In this document: in pieces, positions 49,777-58,284 of the stretch | Position numbering within the stretch: position 1 is the first letter of the stretch | Layout of the letters: every line of letters begins with the position of its first letter | Assembly: GCA_035652075.1 (NCBI GenBank) | Contig: DASREL010000159.1 | Coordinates: forward strand, 1-64,000 | Source of the DNA: Gp6-AA45 sp035652075 | GTDB lineage: Bacteria; Acidobacteriota; Vicinamibacteria; Vicinamibacterales; CAVVIG01 | Reading direction: 5' to 3' | Length of the DNA stretch: 64,000 nucleotides | Made by a program: the position numbers and the translations under genes | Notes under the pieces: generated by a model | What the model saw: only the letters and a program-made list of their open reading frames with translations | What the model was told of the DNA's origin: nothing | The model's database searches: none

Positions 49777-52305
49777 CTCCGCGGGCGCAACGCGCGACGC
49801 GCGCACGGCGGGCAACCACCCGGCGGCAAGACCACCCAACAGCAGGACGCCAGCGGTGATCGCAAACGACACCGGGTCGTGCGGCTCGACGTCGACGAGC
49901 AAGGCCGACGCGAGTTTCGCGACCCACCAACCGCCTACCGCACCAATCGCGAGGCCGATTCCGAGCAGCGTGCCTACACCGGCGAGCACGAGCCGAGTGA
50001 CCTGCTCTGGTGTGCTGCCCAACGCCATCCGCACCGCAAACTCGCGCCGCCGTCGCGTCGTCGCGTACGAGGTGATGCCGTACAGACCCAGCACCGCGAG
50101 GATCAACGCGAGGATGCCAAACCCCATCGACAGCAACGCCACGAGCCTCTCCTGCGTGATCGATGCTTCCAACTGATCGGTGAGCGCCTGAAACGAAAAC
50201 GACACATCGGGGCTGACCGCCTGCAACGCCGCCGCGATGCTGCGAGTTGCGGCGAGCGGCGCGGCCGTTCGCGTTCGCACGGCGATCGTCACCGTCGTCA
50301 GCGCGCGCACGAAGAAAGGCTCGTCGCGCTGATTGAACAAGAGGTACATCGACGGACCGATCGGCTGCTGCAGCTTCGTGTACGCCACGTCGGGGACGAC
50401 GCCGATGATCTGTGCGCGCACGGCGCCGCCGGTGATCCGCGCATCGAACCTGAGCGTCTGGCCGATCGGGCTTGCCCCGTTGAGGAATCGCTGCGCGAAC
50501 ATCTGATTGACGACGGCGACTTTCGTCGTGCCGTATCGATCTCCGTCGTTGAAGCCGCGCCCGGACACGATCGGCACACCGAACGTCGAAAACCAATCCG
50601 ACGACACGAGGTTGCCGAATGTGACGCGCTGCTGCGCCGACAGCCCCGCCGATGCGCCGGATACGTCCACCGGAACTCGGAAGATCGTCGTCCCGCCAGG
50701 CACGACGAACGAGAGCGCGGCGGACTGGGCGTCCGGCACGGCGGCGGCGGCGCGGCGCAACTCTTCGAACAGTGCGATGCGCTCGCGAAGACCAGTGCTC
50801 AGGGCCGTTCCGTCCACGCGGACCAGCAGCACGCGGTCCGGCGCGAACGCGCGCTCTCGCGTGAGCACGGTCGAGAACGTTCGGAGAAACAGGCTCGCGG
50901 CAATCAGGATCACGGTCGAGAACGCCACCTGGACGATGACGCCGATGGCGGCGCCGCGGCCGCTGCCCGCGACCGTCCGCGTCTGTGCGTGCAGGGCGTC
51001 CATCGGATCGCTGCACGCCGCCCGAATCGCCGGCGTGACGCCGAACACGACGGCCGTCGCGCCCGCCACCGCAATCACGAACGCGAGGACGCGTCCGTCG
51101 AGTCCGACGTTGAGAAACACCGGTCCGGTTTGCGTCCACAACTGACGCACGAGCAGTTGGCTCGTCCATCGCGCGATCGCGACGCCAATCGCGGCGCCCA
51201 CTGCAACGACCAGCAGGCTCTCGGCGAGCAACTGCGCAAACATCCGCGACGGCGACGCGCCAAGCGCCACGCGGACGCCGAACTCGTGACGCCGGGCGTT
51301 GGTTCGCGCCATCAACATGTTTGCGATGTTCGTCGTGCCGATGAACTGCACGAGCAGCACGAGCAGCAGCACCGTCATCAACGGCTGCTCGAACCGCTGC
51401 TTCAGAAACGAATTACCCGAGGCCGCCGACACGAGATGGAATCCGTTCCGAAGGTACTGATCGCGAAAGGCAGACAGTCGCGGCATCGAGGCGTTGCGGA
51501 TTTGCGGCGCCACCGCCGCCAGCGCGGCCGACGCCGCCTCGACCGTCTGACCATCCTTCAACCGGCCGACGACAGTCAGCCACTGCCAGTCGTTGTCGTC
51601 GATGCGCCGCATCCCGCCGGCCTGCGGCTCGGCATGGATCGCGATCATCACGTCGAACCGCCGCCCCGGCTCGGGGCCGGCGAATTCCGGCGCAGTGATG
51701 CCGACGATCGTGAACGGCTGCGCGTTGAGGACGACGCTCTTTCCGATCGCGTCCGGTGCACCGCCGTACTCGGCCGTCCAGAAACGATGACTGATGACGG
51801 CGACGGGACCATCGACTGCCCCGCCGTCGCGATCGTCGCGTTCGGTGATTCCGCGACCCGCAGCCATGGGGATGCCGAGCGTGTCGAAGAACGATCCGCT
51901 GACGACGAGCCCGTCGACGTAGCGCGTGTCGCCCCGACGCGCAAGATTGAACTGCGTCGACGACCACGACGCGCTCTGCGCGAAGACGTCACGCTGGCCG
52001 GCGATCGCGCGCCACGCGGCGAAATTCCACGAGTCCTCGCCTATGGCCGTCCCCGTCGTCACCATGACGAGCCGGCGCGGATCTCTCACCGGCAGCTCGC
52101 GCAGCAGCAGTCCGTTGACCAGCGAGAAGATGGCAGTCGTCGCACCGATGCCCAGCGCGAGCGACAAGATCGTCACGACACTGACTACAGGCGCCGATCG
52201 CCAGGAGGCAATCGCCTGTCGAATGATGGGAGGCAGAAGACCTTTTATACATCGTCCGCGCGTCAGCTCTGCGGGAACATGCGAAGCGGCCAAGAAGTTG
52301 GCCAC
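49759..52305 (-). CDS. ADOP-type MacB-like permease 1
   Basis: This is a protein of about 848 residues with two copies of an FtsX-like four-helix module and two large MacB-PCD periplasmic domains. Typical segments are SVVTILSLALGIGATTAIFSLVNGLLL at the start and FAVRMALGSTPEQVTRLVLAGV near the end. No ATPase gene is adjacent, as usual for acidobacterial duplicated orphan permeases. The start is not clear: I use a GTG at 52305, because earlier starts would run into the divergent gene at 52327. Function of the family is not known; roles in export or in stress signalling have been suggested. Confidence 0.85.
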   Translation of the reverse strand: MANFLAASHVPAELTRGRCIKGLLPPIIRQAIASWRSAPVVSVVTILSLALGIGATTAIFSLVNGLLLRELPVRDPRRLVMVTTGTAIGEDSWNFAAWRAIAGQRDVFAQSASWSSTQFNLARRGDTRYVDGLVVSGSFFDTLGIPMAAGRGITERDDRDGGAVDGPVAVISHRFWTAEYGGAPDAIGKSVVLNAQPFTIVGITAPEFAGPEPGRRFDVMIAIHAEPQAGGMRRIDDNDWQWLTVVGRLKDGQTVEAASAALAAVAPQIRNASMPRLSAFRDQYLRNGFHLVSAASGNSFLKQRFEQPLMTVLLLVLLVQFIGTTNIANMLMARTNARRHEFGVRVALGASPSRMFAQLLAESLLVVAVGAAIGVAIARWTSQLLVRQLWTQTGPVFLNVGLDGRVLAFVIAVAGATAVVFGVTPAIRAACSDPMDALHAQTRTVAGSGRGAAIGVIVQVAFSTVILIAASLFLRTFSTVLTRERAFAPDRVLLVRVDGTALSTGLRERIALFEELRRAAAAVPDAQSAALSFVVPGGTTIFRVPVDVSGASAGLSAQQRVTFGNLVSSDWFSTFGVPIVSGRGFNDGDRYGTTKVAVVNQMFAQRFLNGASPIGQTLRFDARITGGAVRAQIIGVVPDVAYTKLQQPIGPSMYLLFNQRDEPFFVRALTTVTIAVRTRTAAPLAATRSIAAALQAVSPDVSFSFQALTDQLEASITQERLVALLSMGFGILALILAVLGLYGITSYATTRRRREFAVRMALGSTPEQVTRLVLAGVGTLLGIGLAIGAVGGWWVAKLASALLVDVEPHDPVSFAITAGVLLLGGLAAGWLPAVRASRVAPAELLRSE

Positions 52306-52326
52306 CGCGGACAGTACACTGAAGGA

Positions 52327-52629
52327 ATGAATACGCGCGAAGTCCGATTCGCGTACGCCGTAGCGATCGCGACGGACGTGCTTCAACTGGCGCTCGGTCC
52401 GTTCGGCATCGCGTTCGCCGACGAAATCCTCGACGTCGTCGCCGCGATTGCGACGTCACGACTCCTCGGATTTCATCCGTTGTTGCTGCCGACGTTCGTC
52501 GTGGAGTTGGTTCCTGTCGTCGACATGCTGCCGACGTGGACGGCGTGCGTCGCGATCGTCGTCGCGTTGCGCAAACGGCAGCAACGCATCACGGAGCCGC
52601 CGTCAGATCACGACGTCATCGACGTGTGA
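52327..52629 (+). CDS. Small membrane protein of unknown function
   Basis: This 100-residue protein has two or three hydrophobic segments (AYAVAIATDVLQLALGPFGIAFADEILDVVAAIATSRLLGF and LPTWTACVAIVVALRK). GAAGGA precedes the ATG. It diverges from the first ADOP gene and converges on the small minus-strand gene, whose stop it overlaps. I do not recognise a family beyond small membrane proteins of this phylum. Confidence 0.72.
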   Translation: MNTREVRFAYAVAIATDVLQLALGPFGIAFADEILDVVAAIATSRLLGFHPLLLPTFVVELVPVVDMLPTWTACVAIVVALRKRQQRITEPPSDHDVIDV

Positions 52630-52792
52630 TCTTCCGCCAGAGATCCTGCAGCACCTGCAGTCCGGCGCCGGCAGCCAGGCAGACCGCGCCGATCCCGAAT
52701 GCATTTTGATCCGCGACGCCGTCGCGCCAGAACTCGTAAAAGCCGAACGCCAGCGATCCGGCGCCGATTGCGTAAAGGATGACCGCGCGCAC
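52616..52792 (-). CDS. Short membrane protein downstream of ADOP 2
   Basis: This is a 58-residue frame starting with GTG (VRAVILYAIGAGSLAFGFYEFW) with two hydrophobic segments separated by RDGVADQNAFGIG and ending DLWRKITRR. Codon use is the same as in its neighbours. It starts 11 bases after the stop of the second ADOP gene and its end overlaps the stop of the convergent plus-strand gene. It could be a small partner of the permease. It is too short to assign. Confidence 0.5.
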   Translation of the reverse strand: MRAVILYAIGAGSLAFGFYEFWRDGVADQNAFGIGAVCLAAGAGLQVLQDLWRKITRR

Positions 52793-52802
52793 CCACTCAT
52801 TA

Positions 52803-55457
52803 TCACTGATGCCGCAGCGCCGTCAGCGGATTCGTGCGTGATGCGCGCCACGCGGGCGCGATCGTGGCGAGCACAACGCCGCCCAGGACGATCGCGACCG
52901 CTCGTGTGAACGAGATCGCGTCGGTCGCGCTGACGCCGAAGAGCACGCTCGCGAGCAGCCGGCTGATCGCGAGAGCGCCCGCGACGCCCACGCCGACGCC
53001 GATCGCGCCGAGGCGGACCCCACGTCCGAGGAACTCGCGGATCACGGCGACGGTCGTCGCGCCGAGCGCCATGCGGATGCCGATCTCGCGGGTCCGCTGC
53101 TTGACGGTGTAGGCGACGAGCCCGTAGATGCCCATGCCCGCCAGCGCCATGCCCGATGCGCCGAACACGAACAGGAACGCGGACATGAATTCGAGGATCA
53201 CGGTCGCGCCCGGCAGCGTGTCGCGAAGCGCGCGAGCGTGAATGATCGGCAGGTCGGAATCGAGCGTGGCGATGTGCGCCTGTTCCTGTTCGACCATGGC
53301 ATTGGTAGGCCCGGATCCGCGAGCATGAAGCGTCATACTCCAGCGATAGGCCTGGAACAACGGCTGGTAGACGTACGGCCGTGGCGGCTCGTTGATCTGC
53401 GAGTACTTGATGTCTGCCGCGACGCCGACAATCGTCCGCCAGCCGCCTGTGCCGACGCGAATGCGCTTGCCGATTGCGTTGTCCGCACCCGCGTAGAACT
53501 TCTGCGCGAAGGTCGTGTTCACCACCGCGACTGGCGCCGCCGTCTCGTCGTCGCGATCCTCGAACCCGCGTCCCGCTTTCAGCGGAATACGCAGCGTGCT
53601 GAAGTAGTCGGGCCCGACGGTCGCCGATTCGAAGCCGAGATCCTCGTTCTTGCGAGGCGTGTAGCCGTCGACCTCGACGCGCTGCTCGCGTACCCCCGTC
53701 AGATTCAGCGGCATCGTGGACGCCAACGTCGCCGACTCGACGCCAGGATCGGCTTTCACCGCATCGAGCAGTTGACGGTAGAAGACACGGCCGCGCGCCG
53801 GCGTGTAGCCGTTCGCGCGCAGGTCGATGTCGATCGCCGTCACGTGATTCGGATCGAAGCCGGGATACGCATGACGTGCGGCGTCCAGGCTTCGCGTCAC
53901 CAGGCCGGCGCCCACGAGCAGCAGCAACGACACCGCCACCTGCGCGATGACGAGCCCCGAGCGCAGCCGTCCTCGAGCCGCGCCGCGCGGCGACGAATCC
54001 TCGTTGATCGCGGTGACCAGGTCGATGCGCGAGCTGCGGAGCGCGGGCACGAAGCCGAACACGAGCGCACTCGCCGTCGCCACGGCCGCGGCAAAGGCAA
54101 TCACCAGGCGATCGATCTGGATGTTGAAGAACAACCGCTGTGGCGCCGCCATCGTCTGCGCGTACGACGTCAGGAACGGTATCGCGCGCGCAGCGAGGAG
54201 CATGCCGAGGATCGCGCCGGGAATCGCGAGCACGAGATTTTCCAGCAGTAGGAGCCGGACGACGCGGGACCGGGACGCGCCGAGCGCGAGCCGGACCGCC
54301 AGTTCGCCACGCCGCGACATGCCGCGAACCAGGACGAGCCCGGCGATGTTCGCGCAGGCGATCGTCAGCACGAACAGGCCCATCACGGCGAGGACGACTA
54401 GCGCCGGCAGCAAGAATGTCTGACCGCCATACGGCGATTCCCAAATCCGGAGCAGCGTGAGCTGTTGCTTCGTTTCACTGATGCCGGCTTCCTGCATCAG
54501 CGTCGCGGAGAGTGTTTTCAGCTGCGCACTTGCCGTCGGCGCCGTGACGCCGGGCCGCAGGAACCCGAACACGTCCAGGATGCCGGCGCCGCGGTCGGCG
54601 AGGACATCGGTCGACGCGCCGCTCTGCAGGCTGCCCACGTTGGCGCCCATTTGCGCCGCCATCATCACCGGAATGAACGCCTCGTCGTCGTAGCCGACGA
54701 TCATTCCGTGGAACGACGGATCGGCGACGCCCACGATCGTCAGCTTGAAGTTGTTGATCTCGATCGTCTTGCCGACGATGTTTGGGTCGGCGCCGAAATC
54801 GCGGCGCCAGAAACCGTCGTTGAGGACGGCGTAGGGATGTCCGCCTGGCGCGACTTCATCCGACGGCAGAATCGTCCGCCCGAGTTCCGCCCGAACGCCG
54901 AGGACCTGGAAGTAGTTGCCGCTGACCAGCTCCGCGTAAATCGGTTTCGCGTTCTTTCCGCGTCCGAAATTCGCCGCCAGCAGTCCGGACGCGGCGAGGC
55001 CCGAGAACGACTGGTCGTGGTCGCGGACGAATTGATAGTCGCGATACGACAGACCGGCCTTCCGGCCCTTGTCGGTCTCGTTGACGATGATGGAGAGCTG
55101 CGAGGAATCGCCGATGCCCGACAGCGGGTTGAGCGCCATGCTCTTCAGCAGCGTGAAGACCGCGGCGTTGACGCCAATGCCAAGCGTGAGCACGGCGATG
55201 ACCGTCAGCGAGAAGACAGGGCTCTTGGCAAGCACGCGCGCCGAGTAGCGGATGTCGCTGACGAAGTCGAACACCGATTCGAGCCAGTTCGGCACCCAGA
55301 CGCGGCGTGCCGCTTCGCCGGTCAGCGCGACGTTGCCGAACTCCTTCAACGAGTCGAGCTCGGCGTCTTTCGGGCTTGCGCCGTCGGCGACGCGCTCGGC
55401 GGCGGCGATCTTCAGGTGCGCGCGAATCTCGTCGTCGAAGTCAGCTTTGTCGAACAC
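52803..55457 (-). CDS. ADOP-type MacB-like permease 2 (with N-terminal prefix domain)
   Basis: This is an 884-residue permease with an N-terminal 70-residue cytosolic helical prefix (FDKADFDDEIRAHLKIAAAERV), which is typical of ADOPs that are coded behind a PadR gene. Two FtsX-like modules (SLTVIAVLTLGIGVNAAVFTLLKS; GELAVRLALGASRSRVVRLLLLENLVL) follow. It starts with GTG after a good GGGAGG site. A perfect eight-base inverted repeat lies just upstream, and PadR lies 49 bases before it. Substrate unknown. Confidence 0.9.
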   Translation of the reverse strand: MFDKADFDDEIRAHLKIAAAERVADGASPKDAELDSLKEFGNVALTGEAARRVWVPNWLESVFDFVSDIRYSARVLAKSPVFSLTVIAVLTLGIGVNAAVFTLLKSMALNPLSGIGDSSQLSIIVNETDKGRKAGLSYRDYQFVRDHDQSFSGLAASGLLAANFGRGKNAKPIYAELVSGNYFQVLGVRAELGRTILPSDEVAPGGHPYAVLNDGFWRRDFGADPNIVGKTIEINNFKLTIVGVADPSFHGMIVGYDDEAFIPVMMAAQMGANVGSLQSGASTDVLADRGAGILDVFGFLRPGVTAPTASAQLKTLSATLMQEAGISETKQQLTLLRIWESPYGGQTFLLPALVVLAVMGLFVLTIACANIAGLVLVRGMSRRGELAVRLALGASRSRVVRLLLLENLVLAIPGAILGMLLAARAIPFLTSYAQTMAAPQRLFFNIQIDRLVIAFAAAVATASALVFGFVPALRSSRIDLVTAINEDSSPRGAARGRLRSGLVIAQVAVSLLLLVGAGLVTRSLDAARHAYPGFDPNHVTAIDIDLRANGYTPARGRVFYRQLLDAVKADPGVESATLASTMPLNLTGVREQRVEVDGYTPRKNEDLGFESATVGPDYFSTLRIPLKAGRGFEDRDDETAAPVAVVNTTFAQKFYAGADNAIGKRIRVGTGGWRTIVGVAADIKYSQINEPPRPYVYQPLFQAYRWSMTLHARGSGPTNAMVEQEQAHIATLDSDLPIIHARALRDTLPGATVILEFMSAFLFVFGASGMALAGMGIYGLVAYTVKQRTREIGIRMALGATTVAVIREFLGRGVRLGAIGVGVGVAGALAISRLLASVLFGVSATDAISFTRAVAIVLGGVVLATIAPAWRASRTNPLTALRHQ

Positions 55458-55468
55458 GCGGCCTCCCA

Positions 55469-55489
55469 GGCTATAGCGTTTCTATAGCC
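55469..55489. promoter_or_regulatory. Palindrome before ADOP 2 (probable PadR operator)
   Basis: GGCTATAG and CTATAGCC flank CGTTT in perfect symmetry, 12 bases before the GTG of ADOP 2. GGCTATAG occurs again in the PadR leader, which supports a shared regulator. Confidence 0.6.
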
Positions 55490-55490
55490 A

Positions 55491-55511
55491 CATAGACGTA
55501 GACGGTCTATG
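55491..55511. promoter_or_regulatory. Second inverted repeat at the PadR/ADOP boundary
   Basis: CATAGAC and GTCTATG flank seven bases in perfect symmetry and overlap the PadR stop codon. A similar copy of this stretch lies at 58250-58272. Confidence 0.55.
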
Positions 55512-55863
55512 GCCTGTTCCACGACATCACGCGTCCGATCGCGGCAACCAGTTCGGTCCATCGGGATTCCTCGCGCAGCAGCTGCTTCTTCCCTTCCGGC
55601 GTCAGGCGATAGTACTTGGCGCGCTGGTTCGCTTCGGTCGTGCCCCACTTCGACGTGACCCATCCCTTTTTGGCGAGACGCTGGAGCGCGGGATAGAGCG
55701 ATCCCGCTTCGACCTGCAGGACGTCGGACGACTGGGCGCGAATCGTCTGCCCGATGGCGTACCCGTGCTGCGGCCCCCATTGCAGCGTCTGGAGAATCAA
55801 CATGTCGAGCGTGCCGTGGAGTAAATCGGTGCGGGCGTCAGGCCGCGAGGAGTGCAGTGTCAT
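55507..55863 (-). CDS. PadR-family regulator paired with ADOP 2
   Basis: This 118-residue PadR protein has the core DLLHGTLDMLILQTLQWGPQHGYAIGQTIRAQS and LQVEAGSLYPALQRLAKKGWVTSKWGTTEANQRAKYYRLT, the typical form next to ADOPs. It lies 49 bases before the permease gene on the same strand. ATAGAC-a-GTCTAT and ATAG-t-CTAT palindromes precede it, suggesting that it controls itself, and perhaps the divergent MFS gene. Confidence 0.95.
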   Translation of the reverse strand: MTLHSSRPDARTDLLHGTLDMLILQTLQWGPQHGYAIGQTIRAQSSDVLQVEAGSLYPALQRLAKKGWVTSKWGTTEANQRAKYYRLTPEGKKQLLREESRWTELVAAIGRVMSWNRP

Positions 55864-55871
55864 GGTTACAG

Positions 55872-55903
55872 ATAGTCTATAGCCACAGCCATAGACAGTC
55901 TAT
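55872..55903. promoter_or_regulatory. Operator palindromes between PadR and MFS genes
   Basis: ATAGTCTAT (55872-55880) and ATAGACAGTCTAT (55891-55903) are both exact palindromes. The 82-base region lies between divergent genes, so PadR bound here could control both. Confidence 0.6.
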
Positions 55904-55945
55904 ACGCTGACGTGACGCCGGTTCGTCGTATGATCTCGCGCTCAC

Positions 55946-57595
55946 ATGTCCACGGCACCAGCAGAACCGGTCTACGTCACGTCCGGGCTCCTCCGCCTCA
56001 CGCGTCCGCAACTCATTGGCACGATGCTCGGCCTGCTGCTCGCCGCCTCCCTTGCGGCAATCGATCAGACGATCGTCGGCACGGCGGAACCGCGGATCAT
56101 CGCGTCGCTGCAAGGATTCGATCGATATCCCTGGGTCGCGACGATTTACCTGCTCGCGTCGACCGTGTCGGTCCCCATCTTCGCGAGCCTGTCGGACCGC
56201 TCCGGACGCAAGCCGTACTTCATGCTCGGCGCGCTGCTGTTCGTCGTCGCGTCGGCGTTGTGCGGCGCGGCCGGGCAGATGACCTTCCTGCCGCTCGACG
56301 GCATGGGACAGTTGATCGTGTTCCGCGGCCTGCAGGGTGTCGGCGGCGGCATGGTGACCGGCATTCTTTTCACGATCGTCGGCGACATTTTCTCGCCGAT
56401 CGAACGCGGCAAGTATCAGGGGCTGTTCGCCGCCATCTGGGGCATCGCCTCGATCTTCGGCCCGACGCTCGGCGGCTGGCTCACCGACTCGTGGTCGTGG
56501 CGCGCCTGCTTCTACGTCAACCTGCCGGTCGGGATCATCGCGTTGGCGGCGATTTACTTCGAGTTTCCCAACATGCGGCCGCGCCGCGAGGCGCGCCAGC
56601 TCGATTGGGCCGGCTTCGCGACGCTGATCGGGTGCGTCGTCCCGCTGTTGCTCGCGCTGACGTGGGCGACGCGATACGGCTGGACGTCGCCGCGCGTCAC
56701 GTCGCTCTTCGTCACGTCGGCGGTGATGCTCGTCGCGCTGATCTTCGCCGAGCGCCACGCGAAGGAACCGATCATCCCGCTCGTGCTGTTCCAGCATCCG
56801 ATCATGGCGGTCTGTTCGGTCGCGTCGTTCGTGCTCGGCGTCGGCATGTTCGGCACGATCATCTACTTGCCGCTGTTCATGCAAGGCGTCCTCGGCGTAT
56901 CCGCCACCCAGTCGGGCAACCTGCTGACGCCGCTCCTGATGGGCGTCGTGATTGCCGCCGCGTTCGGCGGACAGACGATCTCGCGCACCGGCGAGTACAA
57001 AACGATCGGCATCGCCGGATCGATCCTGATCGCGATCGGCATGATCATGTTCGCGCGTATGGACCTGACCACCGCGCGTTTCTACGTCGCGACCGCGATG
57101 GTGATCGCCGGGCTCGGGATGGGGCTGCTGCAGCCGGTCTACACGCTCGCCGTGCAGAACGTCGCCCCCGCGGAGCGGATGGGCGCGGCGACTTCGTCGA
57201 CGATCTTCTTCCGCTCGATTGGCAGCACCGTCGGCGTCGCCGCATTCGGGTCGATGATGCTGACGCGCTATCACCACGAGTTCACCGACGGCCTCGCGAC
57301 GACGCTGCCGGCGGCGGCGAAACCGGCTATCCCGTACTTCGAGAACCCGCTGCTGCTGATGCAGGTGCGGCCGCAGCTCGAACAGGCGTTCAGCCGGGCG
57401 CCGGGCGGTACATTACTACTGCAGCGTCTGATGCTGGGCGTGAAGACGTCGCTGCTCCACGGGCTTCAAGAGATCTTCTTCTGGAGCGCGATCATCATGA
57501 GCGCCGCCGTGCTGCTGCACGTCGTCCTCAAGCGCGAACCGCTGCGGGCGCGGGCTCCGATCGGAGAATCACCGACGGTCGCCGCCGCGCACTGA
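55946..57595 (+). CDS. MFS exporter (DHA2, 14-segment type)
   Basis: This 549-residue transporter has about 14 membrane segments. Motif A is visible in FASLSDRSGRKPYF, and LDGMGQLIVFRGLQGVGGGM is motif B. AIDQTIVGTAEPRI matches the DHA2 start (QTIVATALP in relatives). It likely exports drugs or metabolites with protons. It diverges from PadR and shares the operator region. The frame ends at a convergent membrane-protein gene that overlaps it by 68 bases. Confidence 0.93.
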   Translation: MSTAPAEPVYVTSGLLRLTRPQLIGTMLGLLLAASLAAIDQTIVGTAEPRIIASLQGFDRYPWVATIYLLASTVSVPIFASLSDRSGRKPYFMLGALLFVVASALCGAAGQMTFLPLDGMGQLIVFRGLQGVGGGMVTGILFTIVGDIFSPIERGKYQGLFAAIWGIASIFGPTLGGWLTDSWSWRACFYVNLPVGIIALAAIYFEFPNMRPRREARQLDWAGFATLIGCVVPLLLALTWATRYGWTSPRVTSLFVTSAVMLVALIFAERHAKEPIIPLVLFQHPIMAVCSVASFVLGVGMFGTIIYLPLFMQGVLGVSATQSGNLLTPLLMGVVIAAAFGGQTISRTGEYKTIGIAGSILIAIGMIMFARMDLTTARFYVATAMVIAGLGMGLLQPVYTLAVQNVAPAERMGAATSSTIFFRSIGSTVGVAAFGSMMLTRYHHEFTDGLATTLPAAAKPAIPYFENPLLLMQVRPQLEQAFSRAPGGTLLLQRLMLGVKTSLLHGLQEIFFWSAIIMSAAVLLHVVLKREPLRARAPIGESPTVAAAH

Positions 57596-58244
57596 GCCGC
57601 CACATCCAGTAGAACATCGCGACGAAGATCAGCAGCACTGGCAGCGCGCGCATCGGTCCGGACAGGAACGGTTCGGGGAGAATCTTCGCGACGCGCGCGC
57701 GGATCGAAAAAAACGATCCCGCGGCGATGAACAGCGCGAAGCACATGCGCCACAGGTGCCGCTTCAGCCGCGCCGATCCAGCGAGCGAACCCGACCGAAG
57801 CACGCGCACGTCGCCGATGCCGCCGATGGCGAAGATCGACCCGAGGAACACGATCATCGGACCGGGGACGCCGTTCAGCGAAAAATGCGGGCGATTCCAC
57901 GCCTGAATCGTCGCGTAGACCTCCAGCGCCGCGAGCGAAAACGCCACCGTCGCGGCTGCCGCGTCGACGCGCCGCGAAAGAGCGGACCGGGCGCGAACCG
58001 TCGTCAGCGCCGTGACGACGAAGTACGCGCAGGTGAAGCCACCAAGGAAGTTGGGGTCCGTCACGCCGCCTTTGATGAACGCAAGAATCGACGCGCTGAT
58101 GCCCATCGCCAGCATCGCGTAAACAAACAGGATTCCGCTCGTCCGGTGAAGCGTTCCGCCCTTCGCGACGATCAGCGCGATCGCGCCGAGGACGATGGCG
58201 ATGCCACCCGCGACGATGTGGACCGGCAGGAGAACGGCGTGCAT
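57528..58244 (-). CDS. Integral membrane protein of unknown function (DUF2306-like)
   Basis: This 238-residue protein has about seven hydrophobic segments with the segment GGTLHRTSGILFVYAMLAMG, similar to DUF2306 proteins. It is close in layout to the protein at 22.4 kb. It starts at an ATG next to a duplicated copy of the PadR/ADOP boundary sequence. It overlaps the end of the convergent MFS gene by 68 bases, which is large but both frames show good codon bias. Function unknown. Confidence 0.75.
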   Translation of the reverse strand: MHAVLLPVHIVAGGIAIVLGAIALIVAKGGTLHRTSGILFVYAMLAMGISASILAFIKGGVTDPNFLGGFTCAYFVVTALTTVRARSALSRRVDAAAATVAFSLAALEVYATIQAWNRPHFSLNGVPGPMIVFLGSIFAIGGIGDVRVLRSGSLAGSARLKRHLWRMCFALFIAAGSFFSIRARVAKILPEPFLSGPMRALPVLLIFVAMFYWMWRLSARRRPSVILRSEPAPAAVRA

Positions 58245-58249
58245 GAAGC

Positions 58250-58272
58250 CATAGACGTAGACCGGCTACGGC
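58250..58272. repeat. Duplicated copy of the PadR/ADOP boundary element
   Basis: The stretch matches 55491-55513 at about 20 of 23 bases (both start CATAGACGTAGAC), and the following bases also align (GTTCCACG in both). It lies just before the DUF2306-like gene and after the third ADOP gene. Confidence 0.65.
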
Positions 58273-58284
58273 TTTGTTCCACGC

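Noticed and set aside
49879..52629. A 916-residue plus-strand frame across ADOP 1
   Set aside because: Composition is that of an antisense frame (Arg, His, Asp, Gln) except for its last 100 residues, which are the real small membrane protein starting at 52327.
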